Below, one piece after another: positions 43,174-51,760 of a stretch of 51,893 bases of DNA. The stretch is taken from NCBI GenBank assembly GCA_902574225.1, contig CACGMO010000015.1, positions 1 to 51,893 on the forward strand, read 5' to 3'. Source of the stretch: an uncultured Alphaproteobacteria bacterium (GTDB lineage Bacteria; Pseudomonadota; Alphaproteobacteria; Rhodobacterales; Rhodobacteraceae). A model generated the notes under the pieces. The model was not told the DNA's origin. It saw only the letters and a program-made list of their open reading frames with translations, and did no database searches. Every line of letters starts with the position of its first letter. Within the stretch, counting starts at the first letter, position 1. The position numbers were made by a program, and so were the translations under genes.

Positions 43174-43587
43174 ATGAACCATCTCGATAGTGATTATTTC
43201 TCAATGTGTTCATCGACGGGTGATCAGTTTGCTGGGCGTCATATACTAGCTGACTTTTGGGGAGTTGAGCGAATGAGCGATTTAGATTTTATCAAGAAGA
43301 CAATTGAAGAAAGTGCACGAAAGGCTGGCGCTAATATTCTCCATTCTTATTATCATCCTTTTGGGGACGGGATGGGTGTGAGTGGTGTGACTGTTTTATC
43401 TGAAAGTCATATCAGTATACACACATGGCCAGAACGCAGTTTTGCATCAATTGATGTCTTTATGTGTGGAAATTGTGATCCCCAAACCACTATAAATTAT
43501 TTAAAGAAGACTTTGAAACCCTCCTCAATTGATCAAAGCTTAAACCGCAGAGGAGTAGTTTCAGCTGTCGCACAAATATACAGTTAA
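43174..43587 (+). CDS. speD: S-adenosylmethionine decarboxylase proenzyme
   Basis: A 137-residue class 1 bacterial SpeD. The processing site is LSESHISIHTWPE: cleavage between Glu77 and Ser78 would make the pyruvoyl cofactor from Ser78; His83 and Cys98 are the processing and catalytic residues. It makes decarboxylated AdoMet for the preceding speE. GAGG before the ATG lies in the end of speE. The presence of this canonical gene means the SpeD-like protein two genes upstream is not simply the only SpeD. Confidence 0.96.
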   Translation: MNHLDSDYFSMCSSTGDQFAGRHILADFWGVERMSDLDFIKKTIEESARKAGANILHSYYHPFGDGMGVSGVTVLSESHISIHTWPERSFASIDVFMCGNCDPQTTINYLKKTLKPSSIDQSLNRRGVVSAVAQIYS

Positions 43588-43593
43588 ATATTT

Positions 43594-44442
43594 TCATAAA
43601 TTGATAGAAAGGAAACTGCGCATTACATGTTCGGCACCATCAGGGTTGTCTCTATGAGGCCCATGCCCACAAGCCTCAAAAAGTTTTAAGCAAGCATTCT
43701 TGCCAATAGCATCTGCAATTACTTGGGAGCAAATGGGAGGCGTCACGGGGTCAATAGTGCCTCCAATAACTAGCGTTGGACACGTGATGCTTGCAATCTC
43801 AGATCGCATATCCATTCGAGCCATTTCATAAGAGAAAAAATGGAGGGCTACCTCAGGACGTTCGATAGCGCGATTACGGAAATTACCAGCTGCTGGTGCA
43901 TTTGGGTTGCTATAAAGCGGCAAGCAGACTTTCCCATAGGTATCATAAGCAGCTTGAGATGGTTTAGAAAAGAATTGATATGCTACCTCTGCAGCATAGT
44001 CTCCCCCAAGTTTACGCATCATCTTCTTGGTCTCGTCCAGACGAAATTGAGCGGCAGTCGAAGATAGAATTAATTTTGCTACTGATTTAGGGTAACGCGC
44101 TGCGTAATGCATCGCCACCATTCCCCCAAAAGACTGCCCGAAAACAATTGGTGAGTCTATACCTAAGGTTTTACAAAATACTTCGAGATCGTCAGCCCAT
44201 TGATCCAGATGCCAAGTTTCCTGATCACCTGTTGATCTTCCGCAACCCCTATGATCCAGATAGATTAATTGATATGTGTCACTGTACCTGTCAAAGTAAG
44301 GGCGTAGAGTCGAATGGTCATATCCAGGTCCACCGTGCAACAATATCAGTGTTGGCCGTTTTACCATGTCAGCAGTCGCAGCATTCAAGCTTTCCCCTAC
44401 CACGTCAAAAAATAGGCGTGCTGAACCAACATCAATATACAT
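43594..44442 (-). CDS. Alpha/beta hydrolase, proline iminopeptidase-like
   Basis: A 282-residue hydrolase. ILLHGGPGYDHSTLRPYFDR has the HGGP oxyanion loop, VFGQSFGGMVAMHY the nucleophile Ser elbow, IDPVTPP the Asp, and CGHGPHRD the catalytic His. The HGGPG motif and length fit the proline iminopeptidase group (S33). Convergent with speD, six bases away. Substrate probably a small peptide or amide. Confidence 0.9.
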   Translation of the reverse strand: MYIDVGSARLFFDVVGESLNAATADMVKRPTLILLHGGPGYDHSTLRPYFDRYSDTYQLIYLDHRGCGRSTGDQETWHLDQWADDLEVFCKTLGIDSPIVFGQSFGGMVAMHYAARYPKSVAKLILSSTAAQFRLDETKKMMRKLGGDYAAEVAYQFFSKPSQAAYDTYGKVCLPLYSNPNAPAAGNFRNRAIERPEVALHFFSYEMARMDMRSEIASITCPTLVIGGTIDPVTPPICSQVIADAIGKNACLKLFEACGHGPHRDNPDGAEHVMRSFLSINL

Positions 44443-44576
44443 AACAATTCTCTTTTACTTTGCTTGCTGTAAACTTAACTTAATTACATCGCATGATATC
44501 AATTTTTTTTTAATAAAAGTAAGACAATTACACATTTTGGTTAAATAGTACTAGTGTCAGGTCTCAAAGCGTATAG

Positions 44577-44627
44577 ATGTGGTCATAAGGAGTTGTGAAG
44601 AAAAACACAAAAACTGTTGTCAAATTT
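44577..44627 (+). repeat. Diverged intergenic repeat, copy C (tail only)
   Basis: Carries TCATAAGGA, AACAC and AACTGTTGTCAAATTT in the same order as copies A (48149-48271) and B (50662-50774). Lies between a hydrolase gene and the end of a methyltransferase gene, overlapping the latter's stop. Short; could be coincidence in AT-rich DNA. Confidence 0.35.
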
Positions 44628-45432
44628 TTTGAGCTGTTACAATTTTATAGGGGAAGGGCATTTTCACGGTTCCTTCTTCTTCAAATTTTCTAAATCTGGA
44701 AACCAGTTCTGCTTCAATTTCAGGAAGTTTTTTTGTATCTTGAGCATCTAACAATCCCTGCGATCTAACCCCAACCTCTCTATATAAGGTAGGCATCTGC
44801 GATGGAGAAGCTCCTGTATCGAAGACATTATCTTCCGTTCTAAAATTTATCATACTCAACCCCTGTGCCGAAAGCTTTACAGATGCCCTTTTTTTGTCAC
44901 TAAAATCATCTATCGGAGGGCCTTGGGGTAACCCTACGTCAAAGCTACCCAGCTGGCTAATGACGTCGGCAAGAACGCCGAAAAAGGGAGATTCTTCCAC
45001 TGGAGCCCAAACGGTAAAAACAAAAATTCCTTTGTCTTTAAGAACTCTTCGAACTTCACTAAGAGCTTTATCAGGATGAGCAAAGTGAAGAACCCCAAAA
45101 GTACAAAATACCTTATCAAAGCTGTTATCTTCAAACTGCAGATTTTCTGCATCTGCTTGTTCAAATTTCAAGGCAGGAAAAAGGTTTTTTGCTTCCTGCA
45201 CCATCGATTCAGCAAAGTCTGTACCCAAAACGTTTTTCGTTTTTTTTGAAATTTCACTTGTACCGTAACCGGGTCCAGATGCCAATTCTAAAACATAATC
45301 GTCGCTAGATAAATTCAGAGCTTCAACAGCGATTGGTACTATTTGGCTAGTTACTGCCCAATTACCATAAGTTGAAGCGCGTTCCTCCCATCCATCTTTC
45401 TCAAAATTCTTAAAATCATCAAATTTAGCCAT
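44620..45432 (-). CDS. Class I SAM-dependent methyltransferase
   Basis: A 270-residue methyltransferase: motif I YVLELASGPGYGTSEI, strand-2 GTDFAESMV, EQADAENLQF (motif II), and LKDKGIFVFTVWAP (post-motif III). UbiE/Methyltransf_11 type, similar in size and layout to the one at 1039 but not closely alike. No clue to the substrate. A 332-base gap upstream. Confidence 0.85.
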   Translation of the reverse strand: MAKFDDFKNFEKDGWEERASTYGNWAVTSQIVPIAVEALNLSSDDYVLELASGPGYGTSEISKKTKNVLGTDFAESMVQEAKNLFPALKFEQADAENLQFEDNSFDKVFCTFGVLHFAHPDKALSEVRRVLKDKGIFVFTVWAPVEESPFFGVLADVISQLGSFDVGLPQGPPIDDFSDKKRASVKLSAQGLSMINFRTEDNVFDTGASPSQMPTLYREVGVRSQGLLDAQDTKKLPEIEAELVSRFRKFEEEGTVKMPFPYKIVTAQKI

Positions 45433-45764
45433 TTATCTCTCAGTTTAATTATTATTGGTTTTTTTGGGTTTAACTCATATTTTGTTATCTCGAAACGAGT
45501 ATTCTTATCTTTTATGATATCTATCATCTCTCGATCGTCAATAATTGTGAATATTAATTCTAAGACCTTAATTCCACTTATGTTAAATACTCGACGATAT
45601 ATTCAGTAAATTATGAAAATCCATTTTTATGCTGAGGGTATAGTAAATAAAGGGTTTTGAATACGAACAAGTTGTGCTCAAACAGCGCGCTCATCTAACA
45701 ATGTTTTTTATGCGTGATCAGAAAAATAAACTTCAACATTTCAAGTGAGTCCATCTTTCTCATA
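45433..45764. other. Intergenic stretch without a recognised gene; includes repeat copy D
   Basis: 332 bases, AT-rich, between the methyltransferase start and the otsA stop. No ORF with a ribosome site. 45705-45735 (TTTTTTATGCGTGATCAGAAAAA) resembles the TTTTTATGCGTTATCAGGAAAG block of repeat B, a fourth weak copy. The methyltransferase promoter must be here. Confidence 0.45.
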
Positions 45765-47150
45765 TCAGATTGTAATTATCGATGTTTGCAATGCTTCGAT
45801 GTAGTTAGTTCTCCACATACTAATATTAAAAGATTGTAATTGATCAAAAGCACTGAGCCATCTTCTCAAGCGTTCCTTTTTAGGCATTTTTAGTGCATGA
45901 TTCAATGCATCTGCTACTCCCTCCGGATCATGGGGGTTCACAATCAAAGCGTCGGGAAATTCCTCTGCTGCTCCTGCAAATCTTGACAAAATTAGTACTC
46001 CTGGATCACTAGCGCGTTGAGACGCAATATATTCCTTTGCCACCAAATTCATTCCATCTCGTAGCGGTGTTACGAGTCCAATTCTACTATTTCTAAAAAA
46101 TCCCATAAGACTTTTTTGCTGGAATCCCTTATTCAGATACCTTATTGGCGTCCAATCAAAGTCACCATACGCACTATTTATTTTTCCAGCACTAAGCTCT
46201 AATTTTTTTCTTATTTCTTTGTACTGAAAAACAGAACCTCTTGAGGTAGGGGCTATTTGAAGGAAAGTTGTTGATCTGATGTGTTCACTATGATTTTTAA
46301 GAAGATTATTATATGCCGAGAATCTAAGCTCAAGCCCCTTCGAATAGTCTAGCCTATCGACGCCAACAATTAGTTTGTCTGTTTTAATACTTTTGATTAG
46401 TCTTTTTACTTGAGGAGAGTTATCAGTTTCTTCTGATATTTTTACAATTTTGTTCGTATCTATAGATATTGGAAAATGTTTTACCTTAGACTTTTTACCT
46501 AAGGCAAATATTGATCCATCTGGTTCAACTGAGCCTCCTAGCTCACTAATGATATAATCTAAAAAGGTAAGCACATGTTTTCTGGTTTGAAAGCCTATCA
46601 AGTCAAACTCTAAGAGAGCATCAACAAGCTCTCGATGATCAGGTAATGCAGTCAAAATTTCTTTTGATGGCCATGGTATATGTAAAAAGAAGCCTATTTT
46701 CTGAGTGCATTTAAGCTTTCTTAACTCTTTAGCGATAAATAAAAAATGATAATCATGAACCCATATCAAATCTTCACTTTTTAGAAGTTTTTTAATCATT
46801 AAAGAAAAAGATTTATTAACCCCTTTATAACTTTCGAATTTTAATTTGGAATAATCTACCAAGTCCAATCTATAGTGAAAAATAGGCCAGAGTACTTCGT
46901 TACAATAACCGTTGTAGTAATTTTCATAATCTTTTTTGGTTAGGTCAACAACGGCAAAAGTTATTTGTTCATCCTTTTTGACAACTGGTTTAATATTCTT
47001 ATTTGTGGTGACTCCTCCACTCCAACCAAACCAAAGACCGTTTGTCTCCTGCAGCGTATCAAATAATGCAACTGCAAGACCACCAGCTGCTTCAGGTTTC
47101 TTTTCCTTAGGAAGCATAACTCTATTAGAAATAATGACTACTCTACTCAT
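45765..47150 (-). CDS. otsA: Trehalose-6-phosphate synthase
   Basis: A 461-residue GT20 enzyme. N-terminal VVIISNRV, then LAVALFDTLQETNGLWFGWSGG (in part), the substrate-binding WVHDYHFL, FFLHIPWPSKEIL, GVDRLDYSKGL, and the C-terminal RDGMNLVAKEYIA and GVLILSRFAGAAEE are all canonical. Joins UDP-glucose and glucose-6-phosphate to trehalose-6-phosphate. 15 bases after the otsB-like gene. Probably osmotic or desiccation protection; promoter region upstream of otsB. Confidence 0.96.
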   Translation of the reverse strand: MSRVVIISNRVMLPKEKKPEAAGGLAVALFDTLQETNGLWFGWSGGVTTNKNIKPVVKKDEQITFAVVDLTKKDYENYYNGYCNEVLWPIFHYRLDLVDYSKLKFESYKGVNKSFSLMIKKLLKSEDLIWVHDYHFLFIAKELRKLKCTQKIGFFLHIPWPSKEILTALPDHRELVDALLEFDLIGFQTRKHVLTFLDYIISELGGSVEPDGSIFALGKKSKVKHFPISIDTNKIVKISEETDNSPQVKRLIKSIKTDKLIVGVDRLDYSKGLELRFSAYNNLLKNHSEHIRSTTFLQIAPTSRGSVFQYKEIRKKLELSAGKINSAYGDFDWTPIRYLNKGFQQKSLMGFFRNSRIGLVTPLRDGMNLVAKEYIASQRASDPGVLILSRFAGAAEEFPDALIVNPHDPEGVADALNHALKMPKKERLRRWLSAFDQLQSFNISMWRTNYIEALQTSIITI

Positions 47151-47165
47151 AACTGTCCAATTGAT

Positions 47166-47960
47166 TTACCTTGATTTTAGAAGCTGCTTCATCAATTCGT
47201 GAACGGATTTAACATTAGGTAAAAAGAAGTTGGCTTTACTTCTTTTATAATTTCCAACACGAACTGACCAGCCACCTTTATTGTTAACAGTTTCAAAACC
47301 ATCTTCATCGCTAACATCATCACCGATAAAAATTGGTCTCCGCTTTATAAAAGGTTTGGTTCTCATAAAGTATGAAATTGCCGTTCCTTTATTGTGGCTC
47401 AGGGGTTTAACTTCTATAACTTCCTTTCCTTTAAGGAAAGTTAATTTGGGTTCATATTTTACGAGCTCCATTATTATTTTATTAATTTCTTTTCTGTCGA
47501 TCGTTGAATTTCGAAAATGAACAGTTAAATTTGAACCCTTATTTTCAATCTCAATATTTTTTTGTTCATCAAGTAACTCCTCAATTTTATGGGCAATTCC
47601 CTTTATAATTCCAGTATCGGCTTGGTACTCGTTGGTCCGGAATGCATCTCTCAATTGTGCTCCGTGGTTTCCAGCGAGAGGAATTTTATTGTTATCGAAA
47701 ATCCTATCTAGATCATCTAATGATCTACCACTTATAAGTCCTAATGCACCTCCAAGTCTATTACGGATGTTATGCAGTTTTTTTTGCAATCGAAAACAAG
47801 GTTTAATCAAGCTTGGACTATTCTCGATATTATATAGAGTGCCATCAACGTCCAGGAATAATGCTATTTGTTGGATATCTTTCGGAAGTATTTTTACAGT
47901 AAATTGTGACGCCACTTTAAAGGTTTCGTTTTTTTTGATTAAAATCGACCATATAAACAC
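47166..47960 (-). CDS. otsB: Trehalose-6-phosphate phosphatase
   Basis: A 264-residue HAD-superfamily phosphatase. IALFLDVDGTLYNIE is HAD motif I (D-x-D-G-T), LISGRSLDDLD motif II region, AGNHGAQLR, and FIGDDVSDEDGFETVN motif IV. It dephosphorylates trehalose-6-phosphate from the OtsA step. The frame opens at GTG 47960 but the first true codon is uncertain; GTG 47913-47915 is the next option. First gene of otsB-otsA. Confidence 0.93.
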   Translation of the reverse strand: MFIWSILIKKNETFKVASQFTVKILPKDIQQIALFLDVDGTLYNIENSPSLIKPCFRLQKKLHNIRNRLGGALGLISGRSLDDLDRIFDNNKIPLAGNHGAQLRDAFRTNEYQADTGIIKGIAHKIEELLDEQKNIEIENKGSNLTVHFRNSTIDRKEINKIIMELVKYEPKLTFLKGKEVIEVKPLSHNKGTAISYFMRTKPFIKRRPIFIGDDVSDEDGFETVNNKGGWSVRVGNYKRSKANFFLPNVKSVHELMKQLLKSR

Positions 47961-48361
47961 CTTACTAATTCACAGAGTTGATTTCACCTTATAGAAGCAG
48001 ATAACTGTAAAATCGGCAAAGCATATAAATGGTATTAACTAAATTTATTTCTTGCAAATGTTACGTAACGTAAGCCTAATAAATGAGTTTAGAGGTGAGT
48101 ATTAAATTTTAGGCATTAAATGGCTTTCTCTAAAAGATTTTAGCAACGGTATACCGTATCAAAACCCATGGATATTGCTATCAGGGTTCTCATAACCCTT
48201 TAAAATCATTCTTATCTAGCTGAAGTTTCTTATGCACTATAAGGAAAATCACCAAAATTGTTGTCAAATTTCCTTTTTAGTCTACCTAATACCTGGTAAC
48301 TGCAAACCTCAAGCGACAGCCTTGGAAATAAGATTAAAAAATTTCTTCTGTAAAACAACGA
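47961..48361. other. Intergenic region holding repeat copy A; otherwise no gene
   Basis: 401 bases between the divergent otsB and FG-GAP genes. It contains a perfect 12-base palindrome (ACGGTATACCGT, 48146-48157), the A copy of an intergenic repeat, and an AGGGTT/AACCCT hairpin (48183-48188 with 48194-48199, 5-base loop). TTGTCA at 48261-48266 could be a -35 box with CCTAAT (48285-48290) about 18 bases on, for the plus-strand gene. No ORF. Confidence 0.5.
48149..48271 (+). repeat. Diverged intergenic repeat, copy A
   Basis: About 120 bases that align with 50662-50774: AACC..TGGAT.TT..TATCAG, TTCTCATAAC, TAAAAT, TTATGC, AT.AGGAAA.TCAC.AAAA, TTGTCAAA. Many identities over its whole length with small gaps. 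Lies in the otsB/FG-GAP gap. Confidence 0.6.
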
Positions 48362-49867
48362 ATGTATAAAATGGATTTAAAAAAACTGTTCAAAAATGCT
48401 GCCGCATATATTATCTTGGCCAAACAATATAAATTTGTTCCAGCAATCTTTGCTGTTTATTTAGGTGTAGCTGAAAATAATCTTGCTGCTAACGCCCAGT
48501 TTTTTCAAAACATTACCGATAAAATAGAAATTAACGTACCAAGATTATCCTATGGTGTGGCTGTAACCGATTTTAACAAGGATGGAAAAATGGAGTTTAT
48601 AGTTACTGGGTTTCGGTATCCTAATCTTGCTCTAAGCTATGAGAATGGTTCATATAAAAATATTAATTCTAGTGAACTATTTGCTGATGAAAAAAGGTCA
48701 TCAATTGGAGTTGTTGCATGTGATGTGGATCAGGACGGATATGAGGAAATTTATTTCTTGAATACCGATACTTACAGTGGAACGAAAAAATATTCAGATC
48801 GTCTAATAGACGCCAACGAAACCATTTATGATATCTTTAGTTTTAAAAAAAATCAGGCAAACTTGAATCTTACAGCAGGTAGGTCGGTGGCTTGCGTTGA
48901 TAGACGTGGCGATGGTAACTATGGAATTTACGTCTCCAACTATGGGGGTCCAACACGATTTTACGAGCTAAAGAACGATATTATCCAAGACATCGCACCT
49001 TCGCTTGGCATAAATTCTACGACGGGTGGCCGTGCAGTCGTAGCAGGTCATATTCTATCAGGAAAAGTCGATATTTTTGCTGCTAATGAACGGGGGCCAA
49101 ATTTTTTACTAATAAACAGTAGCGGTACATATAATGACAAAGCTTTAGAGTACGGTATCGATGATACTCTTCAAAATGGGAGAGGAACGGTTCTCTCAGA
49201 TATTGGATATAATGGGAGCTTAGATCTTATTACAGGAAATTGGAATGGGTTTCATAGAATATACACTCATGCAAACGACACATTTGTCGACACAGCATCT
49301 TTAGATTTTAGACAACCTTCGAAAATAAGAACGGTTATTTCTGCTGATTTTGATAATGATGGTTTTGATGAGATATTTTTGAATAATATCGGTCAACCAA
49401 ATAAATTATTTAGAGTTCTTGATAACAATAAACTCGAACAGTTGGAACTGACGAATGCCCTAGAAAAGACAGGTCTGGGCACTGGCGGAGCAGTAGCGGA
49501 TCTAGATGGTGACGGAATTTTGGAGCTACTAATTGCTCATGGCGAAAGTGCTCCTGAACCATTAAGCCTTTTTTCAGCTAATGTTAAGGACGATTTTCAA
49601 TACTTAAGAATAGAACCTAGAAACTCCCATGATGCGCCAGCAAGAGGAGCTACCGTAACACTTAAGACAAATCTCAGAACCCACGCTAAAACAATAGATG
49701 CGGGCTCTGGGTATTTATGCCAGATGGAACCAGTAGCCCATTTTGGAATTCGCAGCAATGAAGAGATAGAATACATTCAGATAAATTGGACCGACGGTCA
49801 ACAATCAAAATACAAAATTGAAAAGCTGAACCATCAATATATTTTCAGCCAAGGAAAAACAAATTGA
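48362..49867 (+). CDS. FG-GAP/VCBS repeat protein with ASPIC/UnbV domain (CRTAC1-like), secreted
   Basis: A 501-residue protein. N-terminal hydrophobic stretch (residues ~25-40, then AANAQ) is a likely signal sequence. Then a seven-blade propeller with calcium-type loops D-x-[ND]-x-[DN]-G: DFNKDGKMEF, DVDQDGYEEI, DRRGDGNYGI, DIGYNGSLDL, DFDNDGFDEI, DLDGDGILEL. C-terminal ASPIC/UnbV domain from ~415 (RGATVTL, TIDAGSGYLCQMEP, HFGIRSNEEIEYIQINW). CRTAC1-family proteins are secreted or surface and presumably bind calcium and other matrix molecules. The next gene starts one base after the stop, suggesting a two-gene unit. Confidence 0.9.
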   Translation: MYKMDLKKLFKNAAAYIILAKQYKFVPAIFAVYLGVAENNLAANAQFFQNITDKIEINVPRLSYGVAVTDFNKDGKMEFIVTGFRYPNLALSYENGSYKNINSSELFADEKRSSIGVVACDVDQDGYEEIYFLNTDTYSGTKKYSDRLIDANETIYDIFSFKKNQANLNLTAGRSVACVDRRGDGNYGIYVSNYGGPTRFYELKNDIIQDIAPSLGINSTTGGRAVVAGHILSGKVDIFAANERGPNFLLINSSGTYNDKALEYGIDDTLQNGRGTVLSDIGYNGSLDLITGNWNGFHRIYTHANDTFVDTASLDFRQPSKIRTVISADFDNDGFDEIFLNNIGQPNKLFRVLDNNKLEQLELTNALEKTGLGTGGAVADLDGDGILELLIAHGESAPEPLSLFSANVKDDFQYLRIEPRNSHDAPARGATVTLKTNLRTHAKTIDAGSGYLCQMEPVAHFGIRSNEEIEYIQINWTDGQQSKYKIEKLNHQYIFSQGKTN

Positions 49868-49868
49868 T

Positions 49869-50579
49869 ATGGCTCGATATATTTTCACACTTTTTGTTAT
49901 CTGCTTATTGAGCCCCTCAATAAGCTTAGGAGAGACTCCAGGTTCTGATAGTTTAAAATTGATACGTTATTATGAAGAGTTACGAGCAGATTGGGGGAAA
50001 ATATTTCCAAACAAAAACAGAAATGCAGGCGGTGCTCTATTTTTTAAATATATTTTAGATAATTCGAACTCTAGAGACGAGTTTTTTGAGAAAAACAAAA
50101 TGTATTGTAGTGTTTCTGGGTCACTTGTGCGACCCGCTTCTCAACCTGAATTTGTTTCTGTTAGAGGCCAGGACCAAGATGAACTGATTTGCGGTTCGCT
50201 TTACAGGTGTTGTTGGCCCTGCTCTTGTGATGTGATGAAATTTGTTCAGGTGCTGACCCTTGAAAAAACATTTAATGACAAGACAGAATTGATAAACGTT
50301 CTAACAATAAAAAACCCTTGTGAAAAGCCAGATTTTCCTGAAGAGGTTGATAGGGATTCTATTTGTGTTGGCACTTCACTAAATAAAAAACGAGTGACTG
50401 AAATAAATGGAAGGCTTGTAGTTGGAGTACTATTCGGAGGCAAAATCTGTTCACCTAAGGACATTGAAAAGATAAATAGGGAAGTTATAACCGGAAGCTA
50501 CTGTCCACTTAGAAACAATACACCACTCAAAGAGGTCAGAGGAGGTATGGGGGACATATTCATAAAAATGGCTAATTGA
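49869..50579 (+). CDS. Secreted Cys-rich protein, function unknown
   Basis: A 236-residue protein with a signal peptide (MARYIFTLFVICLLSPSISLG, cleavage near residue 21). The mature part has about ten Cys, including a CCWPCSC cluster and isolated pairs (CSVS, CEKP, CVGTS, CSPK, CPLR), consistent with several disulfides in the periplasm or outside the cell. A thioredoxin-type active site is not present as such. The ATG comes one base after the FG-GAP stop. No family recognised. Likely a partner of the FG-GAP protein. Confidence 0.7.
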   Translation: MARYIFTLFVICLLSPSISLGETPGSDSLKLIRYYEELRADWGKIFPNKNRNAGGALFFKYILDNSNSRDEFFEKNKMYCSVSGSLVRPASQPEFVSVRGQDQDELICGSLYRCCWPCSCDVMKFVQVLTLEKTFNDKTELINVLTIKNPCEKPDFPEEVDRDSICVGTSLNKKRVTEINGRLVVGVLFGGKICSPKDIEKINREVITGSYCPLRNNTPLKEVRGGMGDIFIKMAN

Positions 50580-50839
50580 ATTTTATTTGATTTTGCTGTG
50601 CAAATTGATCACTTAACATGAATGTAGCATAAGATGGCTCTGTAATAGGGACCGAACCTACGGTAAACGGGACCAAAACCAGTGGATGTTATTATCAGAG
50701 TTATCAGGATTCTCATAACACAGTAAAATAGTTTTTATGCGTTATCAGGAAAGTCACGAAAACTATTGTCAAAGAAAGGGTAATTGATTGACTATTTTAA
50801 TCGAAATTTAATAGGGCTAGAAATTCTAGTAACTTATAA
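50580..50839. other. Intergenic region holding repeat copy B
   Basis: 260 bases between convergent genes. 50662-50774 is repeat copy B. I see no ORF and no strong terminator. Confidence 0.5.
50662..50774 (+). repeat. Diverged intergenic repeat, copy B
   Basis: Aligned with 48149-48271 (copy A) across about 110 bases; conserved blocks include TTCTCATAAC, TTATGC, CAGGAAAGTCACGAAAA and ATTGTCAAA. Same orientation as copy A, 2.5 kb apart, flanking the FG-GAP/Cys-rich gene pair on both sides. Confidence 0.6.
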
Positions 50840-51760
50840 TTATGATGCTTTACCAAAATCAAACTCGTTACAGTCGTAGCGTGGAAGGTATTGTTTAGAT
50901 TGCTCAAAATCATTTTCGTTTATGTCTCTCGAATCTACGTTGAATGAATACGCTACCTCTTCTAAGTGCAAAATATCGATAGTATGTTTATCAAAAGAGT
51001 GAAATCCGCCATAGGGATGACAGTAAGTTTTAATATCTGTACAGCCTATATTATCAAGAAACTGAAAGGATGACTTGATTTGTTCGGCTTGTTCAGTTTT
51101 TGATAACTTACTCATCAAAGGATGATCTACAGTATGAGATCCCAAAACCATTCCTTTATCGGCCATGACCTTTAAATTTTCTTTCTTAACATAAAAATTT
51201 TTTGGAAATTCAAATGACAATGTTTTCGCAATATTGTCTATCACATTTTGGCGATATTTGTAGCTAATAAAATAATTTAAAATTCTCTTGAATTCTGCAA
51301 CACCAATATATTCTTTATCTTTGTAGGTTTCAGAATGAAATTCTTTTCTACGAGTGTCTGGTATCATTTCTTTATTGATACGTTGCAACAAAAGATCATG
51401 AAGTTCTTTTCCATCAAAGGCCCCACATAAAAGATGGATTTTGTGAACATCAAGTATTTGCCCTGACTGGTATGGACCAGTTGGGATATAAAAGATGCCC
51501 CATAAGTTTCGATTTATAAGTTCCGGAAAAACGTAATCGAAATGGCAACTCATAGCATCATCAAATGTTAAAATAATTTGGCTGGGGTTTTCAGGCATAA
51601 TACCTGAATTAGTGAATTTATCCCAATCTTGTTTGGATAAAAAGCCAAATTCCTCCTTAAAAAAGTCCAGTTGTTTTCTAAAGTTCCCTATGTCTAAATA
51701 TCTAAAATTTGGATACTTTGTATTATGTTCTCTGACATAGTGATACATTATTGCTTTCAA
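50840..51760 (-). CDS. Polysaccharide deacetylase family protein (NodB domain)
   Basis: A 306-residue carbohydrate esterase family 4 type protein. LTFDDAMSCHFDYVFPELINR (in part) contains the TFDD catalytic base and metal-binding Asp; GSHTVDHPLMSKLS carries the H-x3-H zinc ligands; YCHPYGG the motif 3 Arg-like region. It removes acetyl groups from polysaccharides such as chitin-like or capsule polymers. No signal peptide is obvious, so it may act in the cytoplasm or be anchored through partners. 5' end lies inside the window; upstream is AT-rich. Confidence 0.9.
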   Translation of the reverse strand: MKAIMYHYVREHNTKYPNFRYLDIGNFRKQLDFFKEEFGFLSKQDWDKFTNSGIMPENPSQIILTFDDAMSCHFDYVFPELINRNLWGIFYIPTGPYQSGQILDVHKIHLLCGAFDGKELHDLLLQRINKEMIPDTRRKEFHSETYKDKEYIGVAEFKRILNYFISYKYRQNVIDNIAKTLSFEFPKNFYVKKENLKVMADKGMVLGSHTVDHPLMSKLSKTEQAEQIKSSFQFLDNIGCTDIKTYCHPYGGFHSFDKHTIDILHLEEVAYSFNVDSRDINENDFEQSKQYLPRYDCNEFDFGKAS

